Shown: positions 18,903 through 29,499, counted from the stretch's first letter. The stretch: DNA of 64,000 bases from Calothrix parasitica NIES-267 (GCF_002368095.1 NZ_AP018227.1:2832598-2896597); one strand, 5' to 3'. The notes: generated by a model from the sequence alone, not told the origin. Program-made: numbers and translations.

Positions 18903-19136
18903 TCAAAATCCGTCTTGAAAAGTTTTGGGGAAGAGAAAATCTACACCCCAACACCAGTTCCTACAACGGTCGTGTTCCTCCCTACGGGTATCTTTCTATG
19001 TCCTATCGGACACGCTGCGCTAACGAGAGACGCTTCCCTAACGTTAGTTATTCATGGGGGAAACCCCCCGCTCTGCACACTAACTCACCGCAACGGACTG
19101 GCTCAACTTTCCGCAAAATCTAAAATCCAAAATTAT
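18903..19136. repeat. Dispersed intergenic element with AAATCCG..CTTGAAAAGTTTT / AACTTTCCGCAAAATC ends
   Basis: A non-coding block with left end AATCCGTCTTGAAAAGTTTT and right end AACTTTCCGCAAAATCTAAA. The copy at 30511-30650 is inverted with the same two ends. The interior shares AAATCTACACCC and TCATGGGGGAAACC with the 16084-16412 element. It runs to within two bases of the dGTPase start codon, so it supplies that gene's leader. The short open frames inside are not genes. Confidence 0.7.
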
Positions 19137-19137
19137 T

Positions 19138-20457
19138 ATGATGCAGTGGTCGCAACTTTTAACAAGACAGAGATTGGGTAAAAATAGTCCGATTGATTCC
19201 GAGTCTGTACGGACTTGTTTTCAAAGAGATTATGACCGTCTGGTGTTTTCTTCTCCTTTTCGTCGATTAAAAGATAAAACTCAAGTTTATTCTTTATCAG
19301 AAAACGATTATTTACGTACTCGCTTGATTCACAGTATCGAAGTTTCTTGTGTTGGTCGGTCGTTAGGTACGATTGTCGGAACCAAAATCATTCAAAGACA
19401 TAATCTTAAAGACTATAATCCCTCAGATTTCGGGGACATTGTTTCCGCTGCTAGTCTCGCTCACGACATTGGTAATCCTCCTTTTGGTCATGCTGGGGAA
19501 GATGCGATTCAAAGCGGTTTTAAGAATTGGTATGCAGCTTTACAAATGTCTCTCAACGAAACACAGGAGAGCGACTTTAATTTATTTGAAGGTAATGCTC
19601 AAGGATTCCGGATTATCAGCAATTTGGAAATGCAGCCTAGAAAAGGTGGAATGCAGCTTACTTGTGCAACTTTAGCAGCTTTTGCAAAGTATCCCAGAGA
19701 ATCTTATATACCCGAACATATACTTAATGGTTATCAAGGTAAAAGTATTGCTAAATATAATTTTTTTCAAGCCGAAAAAGAGTTATTTGCAGAAGTTGCA
19801 CAAACGGTAGGGCTGATTCGTCGTAGCGATAAAGTTGCTTGGTGGGCTAGACATCCATTAGCTTTTTTAATGGAAGCAGCCGACGATATTTGCTATTTAA
19901 TTGTAGATATAGAAGATGGTTTCCGCATGAGATATATTTCTTTCGAGAGCGCGAAAAAATTACTCAACGCTATAGCTCAACGTTCCGAATCTGACATTGA
20001 AGCGCAAACAAATACTGACGAAGAACAAATTAAATATTTACGCGCTGGTGCTATTAGTAAGCTTGTCAAAGATGTTGCTGAGATATTTCTATTAAAAGAA
20101 CCAGAAATTTTAACCGGTGAATTTGACACCGAATTATTAGCGTTGAGTCAATATGCTTCCACACTTGAAGATATACGCTCTGAAACTAGAAATAAAGTAA
20201 TAAACAATCCAGAAGTTGTTAGTACTCGTATCGGTGGACATGAACTATTAGTACATTTATTTAATGAATTTGCTAATGCTGTTTTATCCAAAGGAGATAA
20301 AGCAGAAATTCTCAAACAAACAATACCCCAGCAATATCTTTTTAGTGACAGCGAAAATTTATATGACAAAATTCTTCAAGTCACCGATTTTATTTCCGGT
20401 ATGACTGATTCCTACGCTACGAACTTGTTTAAGAAGCTTAAGAGAATTTCATTATAG
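19138..20457 (+). CDS. dgt: Deoxyguanosinetriphosphate triphosphohydrolase (dGTPase)
   Basis: A 439-residue HD-domain enzyme that hydrolyses dGTP (or other dNTPs) to the nucleoside and triphosphate. It has the family start FQRDYDRLVFSSPFRRLKDK, the metal ligands in TRLIHSIEV and the HD pair in SLAHDIGNPPFGHAGEDAI. Later blocks are GNAQGFRIISNLE and ADDICYLIVDIEDG. Length is typical. Two Met codons are adjacent (19138 and 19141) and no clear Shine-Dalgarno precedes them because the leader is a repeat element. A hairpin terminator follows at 20484. Confidence 0.93.
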   Translation: MMQWSQLLTRQRLGKNSPIDSESVRTCFQRDYDRLVFSSPFRRLKDKTQVYSLSENDYLRTRLIHSIEVSCVGRSLGTIVGTKIIQRHNLKDYNPSDFGDIVSAASLAHDIGNPPFGHAGEDAIQSGFKNWYAALQMSLNETQESDFNLFEGNAQGFRIISNLEMQPRKGGMQLTCATLAAFAKYPRESYIPEHILNGYQGKSIAKYNFFQAEKELFAEVAQTVGLIRRSDKVAWWARHPLAFLMEAADDICYLIVDIEDGFRMRYISFESAKKLLNAIAQRSESDIEAQTNTDEEQIKYLRAGAISKLVKDVAEIFLLKEPEILTGEFDTELLALSQYASTLEDIRSETRNKVINNPEVVSTRIGGHELLVHLFNEFANAVLSKGDKAEILKQTIPQQYLFSDSENLYDKILQVTDFISGMTDSYATNLFKKLKRISL

Positions 20458-20483
20458 ATATTTGTCATAATTAAATATACTAA

Positions 20484-20512
20484 AAACCCGGTTTTTTCAA
20501 AAAACCGGGTTT
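20484..20512 (+). terminator. Palindrome/terminator AAACCCGGTTTTTT-C-AAAAAACCGGGTTT
   Basis: A perfect 14-bp stem with a single-base loop between convergent dgt and the giant gene. It is a member of the four-copy CCCGG palindrome family and is placed to act as a bidirectional terminator. Confidence 0.7.
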
Positions 20513-20546
20513 ATTTTAATTACTCCAATGAAATTCTGTAATTACC

Positions 20547-23500
20547 TTAGACAGAAGTGAAATCACTTTGCTCAATCAAACTACTATTAACTCGATTTAA
20601 AGTAGCTAAAACCTGATTACCAAACAAAATATTGGTGTTATTTCCCGAAGCTTGAATATCTAAATCATTGAAAGTCAAACCATCGGATAAACCCAAACTA
20701 TCAATTCCGTTTTCAAAATCGTAAATGGTATCTTTTCCAGCTACTTTACTTAATACAAAAGTATCCTTACCGCTACCACCATAAACCCTATCATTACCAG
20801 CACCACCGTTAATTAAATCATCACCATTATCTCCCCGGAGATAATCATTACCAGCACCACCCAACAAAGTATCGTTACCGCTACGTCCATAAACATAAAT
20901 ACTTCCACTAAATCCAGAAGCATCAACTTTATTACTGCTATTTCCTAATATTAAAATTGCTCGTTCAATGCTTACCAAATTATCATTACCATTACCAGTT
21001 AATTGAGTATCAGTAAGAACGAAATCAGCATCTTTATTTTCTCGAATAGTATCAAAACCTTGTCCCCCGTTAATCGAATCATCTCCCGATTCACCTAACA
21101 GATAATCGTTGCCAGAACCACCATTAATTACATCCGAACCACTTCCACCATAAACATAATCCCTGTTAGTACCACCATTGAGGGTATCGTTACCAGCTTT
21201 TCCATAAAGGTAAGTGCTTCCGCTAAAACCAGAAGCATCTATGTTATTATCGCTATTTCCTCCAGTTAAAATTACTCGCTCAATACTTGCAATAGTATCA
21301 GTACCGTTACCAGTTAGTTGATTGTTGGTTAAAGTAAAGTCAGTATCTCGGGTTTCTCGAATGATGTCATAACCCTTTCCTCCATCGATAAAGTCATCTC
21401 CTTGTTCACCATAAAAGTAATCGTTGCGGGTTCCACCTAAAAGAGTATCGTTACCAGCGCGTCCATAAAGGTAAGTATTTTTACTGTAAGCAGAAGCATC
21501 AATTATATTGTCGCTATTTCCTCCGCTTAAAATAGCTCGTTCGATGTTTACAAAACTATCCGTTCCGCTACCAGTTAGTTGAGTATCGGTTAGGGTAAAA
21601 TTAACGTCGGCTGATTCTCGCAGGATATCAAAACCCTGTCCTCCATCAATCGAATCATCACCTTCACCACCGTAAAGGTTATCGTTACCAGTTCCACCAA
21701 TTAAAGTATCGTTTCCACCACGTCCGTAAAGATAATCATTTTTTTCCTTTCCGTCGATGATGTCGGATTCCAAACCTCCATAAAGTCTTCTATCGTTAGA
21801 GGAAGTACCAATAATTTGTTGTCCGGTAATATCGTTAAGATTTACGGTGACGGTTGTGGGAAGGCTAGTATCTGTTCTATCGCTAGCAGTTACCTGTAAA
21901 TTAAAGCTGGGGTTAGTTTCAAAATCTAATTCGTCAGAATCATTAACTTTGATTTCTCCGGTGATGTAATTGATGGAAAATGCTTCCCTACCGTCGTTGT
22001 CGGTATCTAGATTTCCGTCAGTGATTTTCCAGTCTATTAAAAAGTCGTTGTCAGCATCCGTTCCAAGTACTTTACCCACTGAGGTGAAAATTCTGCTGTT
22101 TTCATCGACGGTTAAGGTTTGGTTGGGATTGATGGTGGGTACTTCGTTCTTAGGTTCGATAGGAGTAGGTATTTTGTTTCCGTTACTTCCTTCGTAACGA
22201 ACGATAGCAAAATCACCGTCGCTCTCTCCAACTACAACTATTTTGCCATCAGCTTGAAGCGCTACACCCCGAGCGTAATCATTCTCAGCACTAACAGGAG
22301 TAATTATTTTACCGTCGTCACCGAAGGTCTTATCCAAGCTACCGTCGGAATTGTAACGTACTAAAATCCAGTCATCATCGTTGTACTGTGGTCCGGAGGA
22401 GAAACTATATACTCTTGCATCACCAACCGCAAGAATTTTACCATCTGGCTGGAGAATCATTTCAGTAAAGCCTATATTCGCACTACCTACTTCTGTATAT
22501 ACTTTACCCGCATCTCCAAAGCTAGTATCTAAAGTACCATCACTGTTATAACGTGAGAATGTAAACTCACCTGCTGTGGTTCCTCCGACTATCATTTTTC
22601 CATCCGATTGAATAGCAAGATGATAAGAATAATTTGTACTTTTGAATGATGTTCTTACTTTACCATCGCTACCAAAACTACTGTCTAAAGTTCCATCAGA
22701 GTTATAGCGTACTAAACCAGAATCATAACCATTAGAATCATGTACTTGACCTGCGACTACTATTTTTCCATCTGATTGAATAGCAACATCGTAAGCTTTG
22801 TCAAAAGTAGTTCCGATAGCAGTAACTACTTTACCAGCATTACCAAAACTACTATCGAGGGAACCATCTACATTATGTCGTGTTAGAGCAAATTCATAAT
22901 AGTTGCTGGTACTGCTATTTCTCGTATAACCAGCAACTATTATCTTACCGTCCTCTTGTACTGCAATACCATTAGCTTCGTCAGTACTTCCACTGATATC
23001 GGTTATGACTACCCCAGCATCACCAAAGCTATTATCTACGGTTCCGTTACTGTTGTATTGAGTTAGTAAAAAATCATTTGAACTAGTTCCTGTAAATAAT
23101 ATCTTCCCATTTGGTAAGACGACAACTTCAGATTTGTCATACCTAGAATCATATGAGACGGAAGTAATTACTGTACCGTTACTTCCAAAAGAACTGTCTA
23201 AAGTACCATCAATTTCAAACCGGGTTAAAGTAAACTTTTCTCCCCCCGTACCTAATACAATAATTTTGCCATCTTCTTGAACGGTAACATTTTGAAATCT
23301 CTCGTAACTACTTCCTGAATCGGTAATAACTTTACCACCGTTACCAAAACTAGGGTCCAAATCACCAGCAGTACGTACTAACTTAATCGAAACTTGTTCG
23401 CTACTACTATCAATACCGTCATTCGCTGCAACTTGTAAATCAAAACTGGGATTAGTCCTAAAATTTAAATCATCTTTATCGGCGATCGCAATTTTTCCGG

Positions 23501-26500
23501 TAGTAGAATCAATGCTAAAAGCGGATATTCCATCACCATCTAAATCTAGATTTCCACTTTCAATAGACCATGTAAAACTTTCGCTGTCTATATCCTCAGC
23601 AGTAACGGTACCAATAACCGTACCGTTGTCATAATTATCGGGAATACTAAAACTATAATCCCTTGTGACAACCGGAGCATCGTTAATGGGATTAACAGTT
23701 AGCGATAGGATATCAATATTGCTGCTAAAAGCAGTATCATTGCCATTGACATTTGTATTCGCGAAACCTCCATTAGTACCAGAAGTTTGGTCCCAAGCAC
23801 GGAAAGTAAGAGATTCGTTAATAGTACCGTTATAGTTGGAATAAGAACTAAAGTAAATCCGAGTATTGCTATCTGCTGCTAAAAGCAAAGCATTACTCTC
23901 AGAAACTTCTTTTCTTATATCATTCCAAGATGCTCCATTATTTGTACTGTAATACCAATAACCACCTTTAGTTGAAGCATTAACAATCGCAATACCAGTT
24001 AAAGCTTCGCTATCAGAATCAGTAACATTTACATCCAATTCAATTAAATTGGAAATTAATGTACCAACAGCACCTTCAGGACTTCCAGCGTCTTCGTCTA
24101 TTCTTACGTCAACAACTGTATCTAATAAGACTGGAGCGTAATTATTTTGAAAGTCAAAATCGGAAGATTCTAAAGACCATAATTGGGGGTTTCTTCCAAA
24201 ATCATTTTTAACAAAATACAGTTTGTTTTCAATTCCGGTTAAGCTAAAATCTTCAGAAAAACTAGCATCTTCAATGATTTCTTCTACAGGTATAGCATTA
24301 CCTTTATTATCTGCCTTCCATAGCTCTTTAATGTTTCCATAATCAGCGGTGAAGAAAAGCATATCACCCAGAACAGTGAAATTTGATAGATTAGATAGAT
24401 TGGGGTTAATATTTTCAACTGGTTTTAATTCATTATTACTATCTATCCACCACAGCTTAATTCCATCTCTATCAGTAGCAGTAAAGTAAAGCGTGTCGTT
24501 TACAACTGTTAAATTCTCAGGATTGGAAGAAGCATTACCTTGATTAATATCAGTAACACGTCTTACATTACCTCTATCATCTATTTTCCATAATTCCCTA
24601 CCAGTATTATTTTCTCCTTCATTAGCAGTAAAGTAAAGCGCGTTGTTGACAACTGTTAAACTGTCCAGATTAGAAGAATTCGCACCATCATAAATATCTT
24701 TTACTTTTCTGCGATTCCCATTAGTATCTATACTCCAAAGTTCAGTTCCTTCATCATCAGTAGCGGTGAAATAAAGTCTGTTATTAAAAATAGTGAAATT
24801 CTCAGGATTAGATGAACGATTACCATTATTAGTATCGCTCACACGTCCTGAATAACCGTTACGAGCATTTATAGTCCATAATTCTCTACCGTATTTTTCA
24901 TTTTCAGCAGAGAAGTAAACTGTACCGTTAAAAGTAATAAAATCTTTAGCATTGAATGGTGTATCGTAAGGATAATAATCACGAACACTTTCTGCATCAC
25001 CTTCATCATTTATTCTCCATAATCTTCCCCTGTTATCCCTAGCGTTAGCAGTAAAATAAAGCGTGTTGTTTATAGAAGTAAAATTTTGAGGATTTTCTAG
25101 CGGATAATCATTGATAATACGAATCGCTTCCGCTTCTCCTTCACTGTTGATTTTCCAAATTCTCGTACTACCTTGTTCGTCAGTAGTGCTAAAGTGAAGC
25201 GTACCGTTTACAAGAGTTAAATTATCTGGATTCGAGGAATAACTTCCATTATTGATATCTTGAACAAGTTCGGGAACACCATTATTATTAATTCTCCATA
25301 ATTCCCTACCTTTATCTTTACTTAGAGCAGTAAAGTAAAGCGTACCATTTACAAGAGTCAGATTTTCTGGGTTTGATGAATCACTACCGATATTAATATC
25401 ACGAACAAGTTCTGATTGTCCTTCACTATTAATTCTCCATAATTCTCTACCAGAACCTTTATTCTCAGCAGTAAAGTACAGCGTACCGTTAACATTTATA
25501 AAATCGGATGGAGCTTCGCTAGTTTCCCTATTGATTGGATTTAAACGAACTGCTCTATCAACAGTATTTGTATTATCTACTTTCCACAATTCATTTCCAT
25601 AAATCTTATCGCTAGCGGTAAAGTAAAGCGTATCGTTAATAACAGTAATATCTGAAGGATTCGACATTTCATCCATATCGCGAACCTTTACAGCGAAATC
25701 CCCTTCATCGTCTAAAGTCCAAATTTTTGCTTCATTATTTCTCTTATCTGTAAGAGTAAAGTAAATATTATTATTAGCAATAGTTAAATTAGATATATTT
25801 GACGAGCGGTAATCAAATCCATTTACACGACGAGCATTAGAATTTTCATCAATGTGCCATAATTCTGAGTTATTAATTATGTAAAATAATTTATTATTGA
25901 TAATTGTGAAGTCTGAAAAACTGAATCCTTCACTGGTACTGCGAACTTGTTCTGCATTACCATTTTCACCAATATAATATAGCTTTAATCTTTTATCTGT
26001 ATCAGCAACAGTAAAGTAAAGAGTATTATTGAAAATAGTAAAATTGTAAATTTCTGCGGAATCAGTAGAAATAGACCTATTTCTTTCTGCTCTACCTTCA
26101 TCATTTATTCTCCATAATCTTTCACCAGAACGTTCAAGGGTGGTGAAGTAAAGAATACCATTAACATCTATAAAATCTGATAGCCTATATGAACTGCTAT
26201 CAAATCCATAAACTCGCTCGACTCTTTCTTGTCCATTTATATTGTTAGTTTTCCATAAGTACCTTCGATATTGAGATTCATTAGTAGTAGAAAAATAAAG
26301 CGTGTCGTTAACAATCGTAAAATTCGATGAATTATAAAAAACAGAGGTACCAGTACCGTTAACTTGTTCTACATCTCCTAAATCATTTGTCTTCCATAAA
26401 TAAGTTCGATTACTTTTATCAGTAGTAGTGAAATATAGATAATTATTAGAAATAGTTAGATTTGAAAAATTATAAGAAGATGAAAAGCTGATACCTTTTA

Positions 26501-27083
26501 CCTCTTCAACTTCTCCCGTTTTAGTTTCTCTCCAAAGTTGTGTTCTACCGTCATCATCGGTAAGAGTAAAATAAAGCGAGTCGTTAATAATTGTCAGATT
26601 TGCAGGATTAGAGGACTCAGGATTAGTATTAATTTCTTTAACAATCCGTGGATTACCTAAACTATCAAGTTTAAACAGTTCTCTACCATGTCTATCATCA
26701 TCAGCAATAAAATACAGCGTATTATTAAAAACCGTAAAATCAGAAGGGTTTGAAGAATTTGCACCGCTATTTCTATTTTGTATTCGTCTGCGAAAACCCC
26801 TGCTGTCTATACTCCATAGTTCCCTACCTTCTCTCCCATCATCAGCAGTAAAATAAAGCGTTCCGTTAACAGCTATTAAATTATCGGGATTAGAGGAACC
26901 AAAACCTGGATTAATATCATCAACCAGAACGGGATTACCTCGTTCATCCAATTTCCAAAGTTCTCTACCTTTTCTTCCATCGTCTGCTGTGAAGTAAATA
27001 ACTCCGTTAACTTCGGTTAATTGTGAAGGGTTTGAACCGATAATAGAGGAATTGAAGTTGGTTAATTGTTGTGGTTTATTCAT
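20547..27083 (-). CDS. Giant secreted protein: ELWxxDGT repeats, cadherin-like, delta-60 repeats, RTX C-terminus
   Basis: A 2178-residue protein. Residues 1 to about 975 hold roughly two dozen ELWxxD-type repeats (GRELWKLDERGNP, NGTLYFTADDGREGRELW). About 980-1140 is an Ig/cadherin-related region. A cadherin-like domain (FSIDSTTGKIAIAD) ends near 1235. Delta-60 repeats follow to about 1625 (LDSSFGSDGKV, IQSDGKIVVAG). A second cadherin-like domain ends near 1745. RTX calcium-binding nonapeptides (GGAGNDYLRGDNGDD) continue to about 2110. The end (DTIYDFENGIDSL, then LATLNRVNSSL) is a typical type I secretion tail. There is no N-terminal signal peptide, as expected for type I export. The likely role is surface or extracellular adhesion; no enzyme motif is seen. 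Confidence 0.9.
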   Translation of the reverse strand: MNKPQQLTNFNSSIIGSNPSQLTEVNGVIYFTADDGRKGRELWKLDERGNPVLVDDINPGFGSSNPDNLIAVNGTLYFTADDGREGRELWSIDSRGFRRRIQNRNSGANSSNPSDFTVFNNTLYFIADDDRHGRELFKLDSLGNPRIVKEINTNPESSNPANLTIINDSLYFTLTDDDGRTQLWRETKTGEVEEVKGISFSSSYNFSNLTISNNYLYFTTTDKSNRTYLWKTNDLGDVEQVNGTGTSVFYNSSNFTIVNDTLYFSTTNESQYRRYLWKTNNINGQERVERVYGFDSSSYRLSDFIDVNGILYFTTLERSGERLWRINDEGRAERNRSISTDSAEIYNFTIFNNTLYFTVADTDKRLKLYYIGENGNAEQVRSTSEGFSFSDFTIINNKLFYIINNSELWHIDENSNARRVNGFDYRSSNISNLTIANNNIYFTLTDKRNNEAKIWTLDDEGDFAVKVRDMDEMSNPSDITVINDTLYFTASDKIYGNELWKVDNTNTVDRAVRLNPINRETSEAPSDFINVNGTLYFTAENKGSGRELWRINSEGQSELVRDINIGSDSSNPENLTLVNGTLYFTALSKDKGRELWRINNNGVPELVQDINNGSYSSNPDNLTLVNGTLHFSTTDEQGSTRIWKINSEGEAEAIRIINDYPLENPQNFTSINNTLYFTANARDNRGRLWRINDEGDAESVRDYYPYDTPFNAKDFITFNGTVYFSAENEKYGRELWTINARNGYSGRVSDTNNGNRSSNPENFTIFNNRLYFTATDDEGTELWSIDTNGNRRKVKDIYDGANSSNLDSLTVVNNALYFTANEGENNTGRELWKIDDRGNVRRVTDINQGNASSNPENLTVVNDTLYFTATDRDGIKLWWIDSNNELKPVENINPNLSNLSNFTVLGDMLFFTADYGNIKELWKADNKGNAIPVEEIIEDASFSEDFSLTGIENKLYFVKNDFGRNPQLWSLESSDFDFQNNYAPVLLDTVVDVRIDEDAGSPEGAVGTLISNLIELDVNVTDSDSEALTGIAIVNASTKGGYWYYSTNNGASWNDIRKEVSESNALLLAADSNTRIYFSSYSNYNGTINESLTFRAWDQTSGTNGGFANTNVNGNDTAFSSNIDILSLTVNPINDAPVVTRDYSFSIPDNYDNGTVIGTVTAEDIDSESFTWSIESGNLDLDGDGISAFSIDSTTGKIAIADKDDLNFRTNPSFDLQVAANDGIDSSSEQVSIKLVRTAGDLDPSFGNGGKVITDSGSSYERFQNVTVQEDGKIIVLGTGGEKFTLTRFEIDGTLDSSFGSNGTVITSVSYDSRYDKSEVVVLPNGKILFTGTSSNDFLLTQYNSNGTVDNSFGDAGVVITDISGSTDEANGIAVQEDGKIIVAGYTRNSSTSNYYEFALTRHNVDGSLDSSFGNAGKVVTAIGTTFDKAYDVAIQSDGKIVVAGQVHDSNGYDSGLVRYNSDGTLDSSFGSDGKVRTSFKSTNYSYHLAIQSDGKMIVGGTTAGEFTFSRYNSDGTLDTSFGDAGKVYTEVGSANIGFTEMILQPDGKILAVGDARVYSFSSGPQYNDDDWILVRYNSDGSLDKTFGDDGKIITPVSAENDYARGVALQADGKIVVVGESDGDFAIVRYEGSNGNKIPTPIEPKNEVPTINPNQTLTVDENSRIFTSVGKVLGTDADNDFLIDWKITDGNLDTDNDGREAFSINYITGEIKVNDSDELDFETNPSFNLQVTASDRTDTSLPTTVTVNLNDITGQQIIGTSSNDRRLYGGLESDIIDGKEKNDYLYGRGGNDTLIGGTGNDNLYGGEGDDSIDGGQGFDILRESADVNFTLTDTQLTGSGTDSFVNIERAILSGGNSDNIIDASAYSKNTYLYGRAGNDTLLGGTRNDYFYGEQGDDFIDGGKGYDIIRETRDTDFTLTNNQLTGNGTDTIASIERVILTGGNSDNNIDASGFSGSTYLYGKAGNDTLNGGTNRDYVYGGSGSDVINGGSGNDYLLGESGDDSINGGQGFDTIRENKDADFVLTDTQLTGNGNDNLVSIERAILILGNSSNKVDASGFSGSIYVYGRSGNDTLLGGAGNDYLRGDNGDDLINGGAGNDRVYGGSGKDTFVLSKVAGKDTIYDFENGIDSLGLSDGLTFNDLDIQASGNNTNILFGNQVLATLNRVNSSLIEQSDFTSV

Positions 27084-27456
27084 GTTTTTATTTAAGTTAT
27101 TTTTTCAAAAATTTGTTATTTCTGTTGTTGCTGTAATTAAATGAAAGTAAGCACAGCAATTTAATCGCTGCTTTATCAACATTTTTGGCGCTATAAGCGC
27201 AACTACGAACGTTTTAAAACAACAATATTCAAACAGCTATTAAAAAAAATCGCATTTATTATCTATTATCTATTTTCCGGAATACTGGTATAAATTTCAA
27301 TGATATTTTTTCTGAATTATTTTAAAGATAAGTGTGAGGAGAAATCTGTTTAGTTAACCTTTATCGGTTTTTACTGAAATTATTACTATCAAAACTATTT
27401 TAAATATAAATACGCAAATTATTGTAGACTTAAGTAATTTTATCTAATAAAAATAA
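27084..27456. other. Upstream region of the giant gene
   Basis: AT-rich spacer of about 370 bases. It contains one copy of the hairpin TTTTTGGCGCTATAAGCGC followed by AACTACGAACG (27182-27211), which recurs twice around 53.0-53.3 kb, and TTATCTA heptamers near 27258-27275. I see no gene. Confidence 0.6.
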
Positions 27457-27490
27457 AGACGCTGCATTGCAACGTCTCTACATTAATATT
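27457..27490. repeat. Dispersed palindrome AGACGCTGCATTGCAACGTCTCTAC
   Basis: A copy of the 8825/34617/38144 palindrome family, again followed by ATTAAT. The left arm has diverged (GACGCTGCA against TGCAACGTC). Confidence 0.75.
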
Positions 27491-27523
27491 ATTTATTATT
27501 TACTCTTTACTACCTATTATTAA

Positions 27524-28657
27524 TTACCCATTCCCTTGCATATCCTTAGCATTAACAAATCTATCTGGTGTATCGATTGCAGGAAGCTGAATTACTTGCT
27601 CTAATGTTGGTCTTTTTTCTAATTTAAATTCGTCGAGCTTAACGGGTTTTCCTGTTTTTGCTGATTCAAGAATTGCTCGAATTATACGAACGTCTGCTAA
27701 ACCTTCTGCTCCATTAGGTTCTGGTTCTTTATTATTCAAAATACAGTCAGAAAAATATTGAATTTCTGCACCAAACTGGTCTCCTGCTGAAAATGATTGC
27801 TCTTGTTTTTCTCCTTCTACGGTAATCTCTTGTTTCAAATCACCTGCATAGGTATAAGCGCTATCCATCCGCAAGTCACCTTTAGTTCCTACTACTCGCA
27901 ACGTTGCTGTAGAAGCTGCTCCGAAACTACTTGTAAAATGAGCCAATCTTTCTTTAGGGAAACGCATGGAAACGCTTGTCATTTCATCTACTTTTGCAAA
28001 GCGTTTTTCACCGTTATTAGCAATAAATGCAAATACTTCTGTAGGCTCGTCTTGAAATAAATAACGTGCTGCATTAATGCAGTAAATTCCCATATCATAA
28101 AACGAACCACCACCGTTTTCAAGTGGTTCTCTTAATCTTACGTTCCCTTCTGCAACCTGTTGTGAAAATACGGAATCAAAGAAACGAGGTTCGCCAATTT
28201 TTCCCGATTGAACTATGTTTACTGCTTCCATATTGGCTTTATCAAAATGCAAACGATAAGCAATCATTAGTTTAACATTGTTTTCTTTTGCAGCATTAAT
28301 CATCTGAGCGCATTCATTTTCAGTAATAGCCATTGGCTTTTCACAAAGTATGTGAACTCCTGCTTTAGCTGCTCTTACTGTATGCTCTAAGTGTAAATGA
28401 TTGGGAGAACCGATATATACTGCGTCTATATTCTCATTTTTTAAGCATTCTTCATATTGTTCGTAGCTATAAGCAGGAACGTTATACTTTTTTCCTAATT
28501 CTTTTTGTTTGGTTTCGTCTCCAGATATTAATGCTGCTAGTTCTGAATTATTAGTGTTAGGAAATGCTGGTAAAACGTCTTCTTGAACAATCCATCCCAA
28601 TCCAAGTGCTGCATAGCGGATTTTATTTTTACCGTTTTGTGCTGCTATTATATTCAC
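27524..28657 (-). CDS. Gfo/Idh/MocA-family NAD(P)-dependent oxidoreductase
   Basis: A 377-residue protein with a GTG start. The N-terminal Rossmann fold reads IRYAALGLGWIVQEDVLPAF and the EKP motif is in HILCEKPMAITENE. The C-terminal alpha/beta substrate domain includes GGGSFYDMGIYCINAARYLF, where Asp and His/Tyr-type residues of the family lie. Members oxidise or reduce sugars, inositols and related cyclic polyols with NAD(P). The substrate cannot be predicted. The gene stands alone, with convergent or divergent neighbours. Confidence 0.9.
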   Translation of the reverse strand: MNIIAAQNGKNKIRYAALGLGWIVQEDVLPAFPNTNNSELAALISGDETKQKELGKKYNVPAYSYEQYEECLKNENIDAVYIGSPNHLHLEHTVRAAKAGVHILCEKPMAITENECAQMINAAKENNVKLMIAYRLHFDKANMEAVNIVQSGKIGEPRFFDSVFSQQVAEGNVRLREPLENGGGSFYDMGIYCINAARYLFQDEPTEVFAFIANNGEKRFAKVDEMTSVSMRFPKERLAHFTSSFGAASTATLRVVGTKGDLRMDSAYTYAGDLKQEITVEGEKQEQSFSAGDQFGAEIQYFSDCILNNKEPEPNGAEGLADVRIIRAILESAKTGKPVKLDEFKLEKRPTLEQVIQLPAIDTPDRFVNAKDMQGNG

Positions 28658-28929
28658 CTATATTGAAACTAATTTGATTGAATAAAATTTGATTAATAGT
28701 TGATATCAATCGTTTCAATCTAAACATTTGAATAGTTAAAATCCATCTCTCTATCGATTGAAAACAATTCGAGCGTATTTTCTGTCTTTAGGGGAAGCGT
28801 AAAGTTACAAATGATGATATTACCGAAGTCTTTTTGAAAAGAATTGGAGTATGTTAGAAAATATGGATTTTGTCAGTATTAATTATAAATATAAGAATAA
28901 AAAAATACTTATTCAGTAAATATTTATCT

Positions 28930-29499
28930 ATGGAATCTCAAAATAAATTACTATCTTTTAGCATTTTCAAAAAACAAATACGTTCCTACTTGTTTTATTC
29001 TATATCGGCATTAATTACTGGTGGTTTAATAATTGTAGGTAAGCTTTCTGAACCAAGCTGTGCTTGTGTAGATTCTGGTGATGGAATTGCAAAAACCTAT
29101 GCAGGTATAATGAATCGCGCTCAACATGCTAGATATATTGAAAAGAAATCATTTGCAAACTCTTTCGATAAATTAGAAACAGGTATTAGTAGCGAAACTC
29201 CACATCATCGCTATTCGGTTCGAGCTACACCTAAAGCAGCATTTAGTTATGCTGTTGCAAAAAAAGAATCTAATAATCAAAAATCATCTAAGTACAAAAG
29301 CTTTGTTGGAGCGACTTTTGTTTATAATAATGCCGAAGGTGAATCTATAACCGTAACGATTATCTGTAAATCCGATACTTCTGGTTCAATTCAACTTCCA
29401 GAACCAATTCTTCAAAATAACCTTCCTACTTGTCCTGTAGGTACATCCTCTCTAGGTCACTATACTTTTGAAGTAAAAAGGGAAGACAATTACCAATGA
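28930..29499 (+). CDS. Type IV pilin-like G/H family protein (divergent)
   Basis: About 190 residues from the ATG at 28930; a TTG at 28870 would add 20 unlikely residues. One N-terminal helix (YLFYSISALITGGLIIVGKL) is followed by AKTYAGIMNRAQHARYIEKK, SFDKLETGISSETPHHRYSV and a Cys pair near the C-terminus. The motif NRAQxAxYxEKxxFxxSxxxLxxGIxxET is that of cyanobacterial type IV pilin-like G/H proteins. The usual prepilin cleavage site (GFTLxE) is absent, so assembly into a pilus is doubtful. The family assignment is by motif memory and moderately sure. Confidence 0.65.
   Translation: MESQNKLLSFSIFKKQIRSYLFYSISALITGGLIIVGKLSEPSCACVDSGDGIAKTYAGIMNRAQHARYIEKKSFANSFDKLETGISSETPHHRYSVRATPKAAFSYAVAKKESNNQKSSKYKSFVGATFVYNNAEGESITVTIICKSDTSGSIQLPEPILQNNLPTCPVGTSSLGHYTFEVKREDNYQ

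Noticed and set aside
18915-19181. 88-codon frame before dgt
   Set aside because: It is in the dispersed repeat and overlaps the dgt start; the same DNA occurs as a non-coding inverted copy at 30511.
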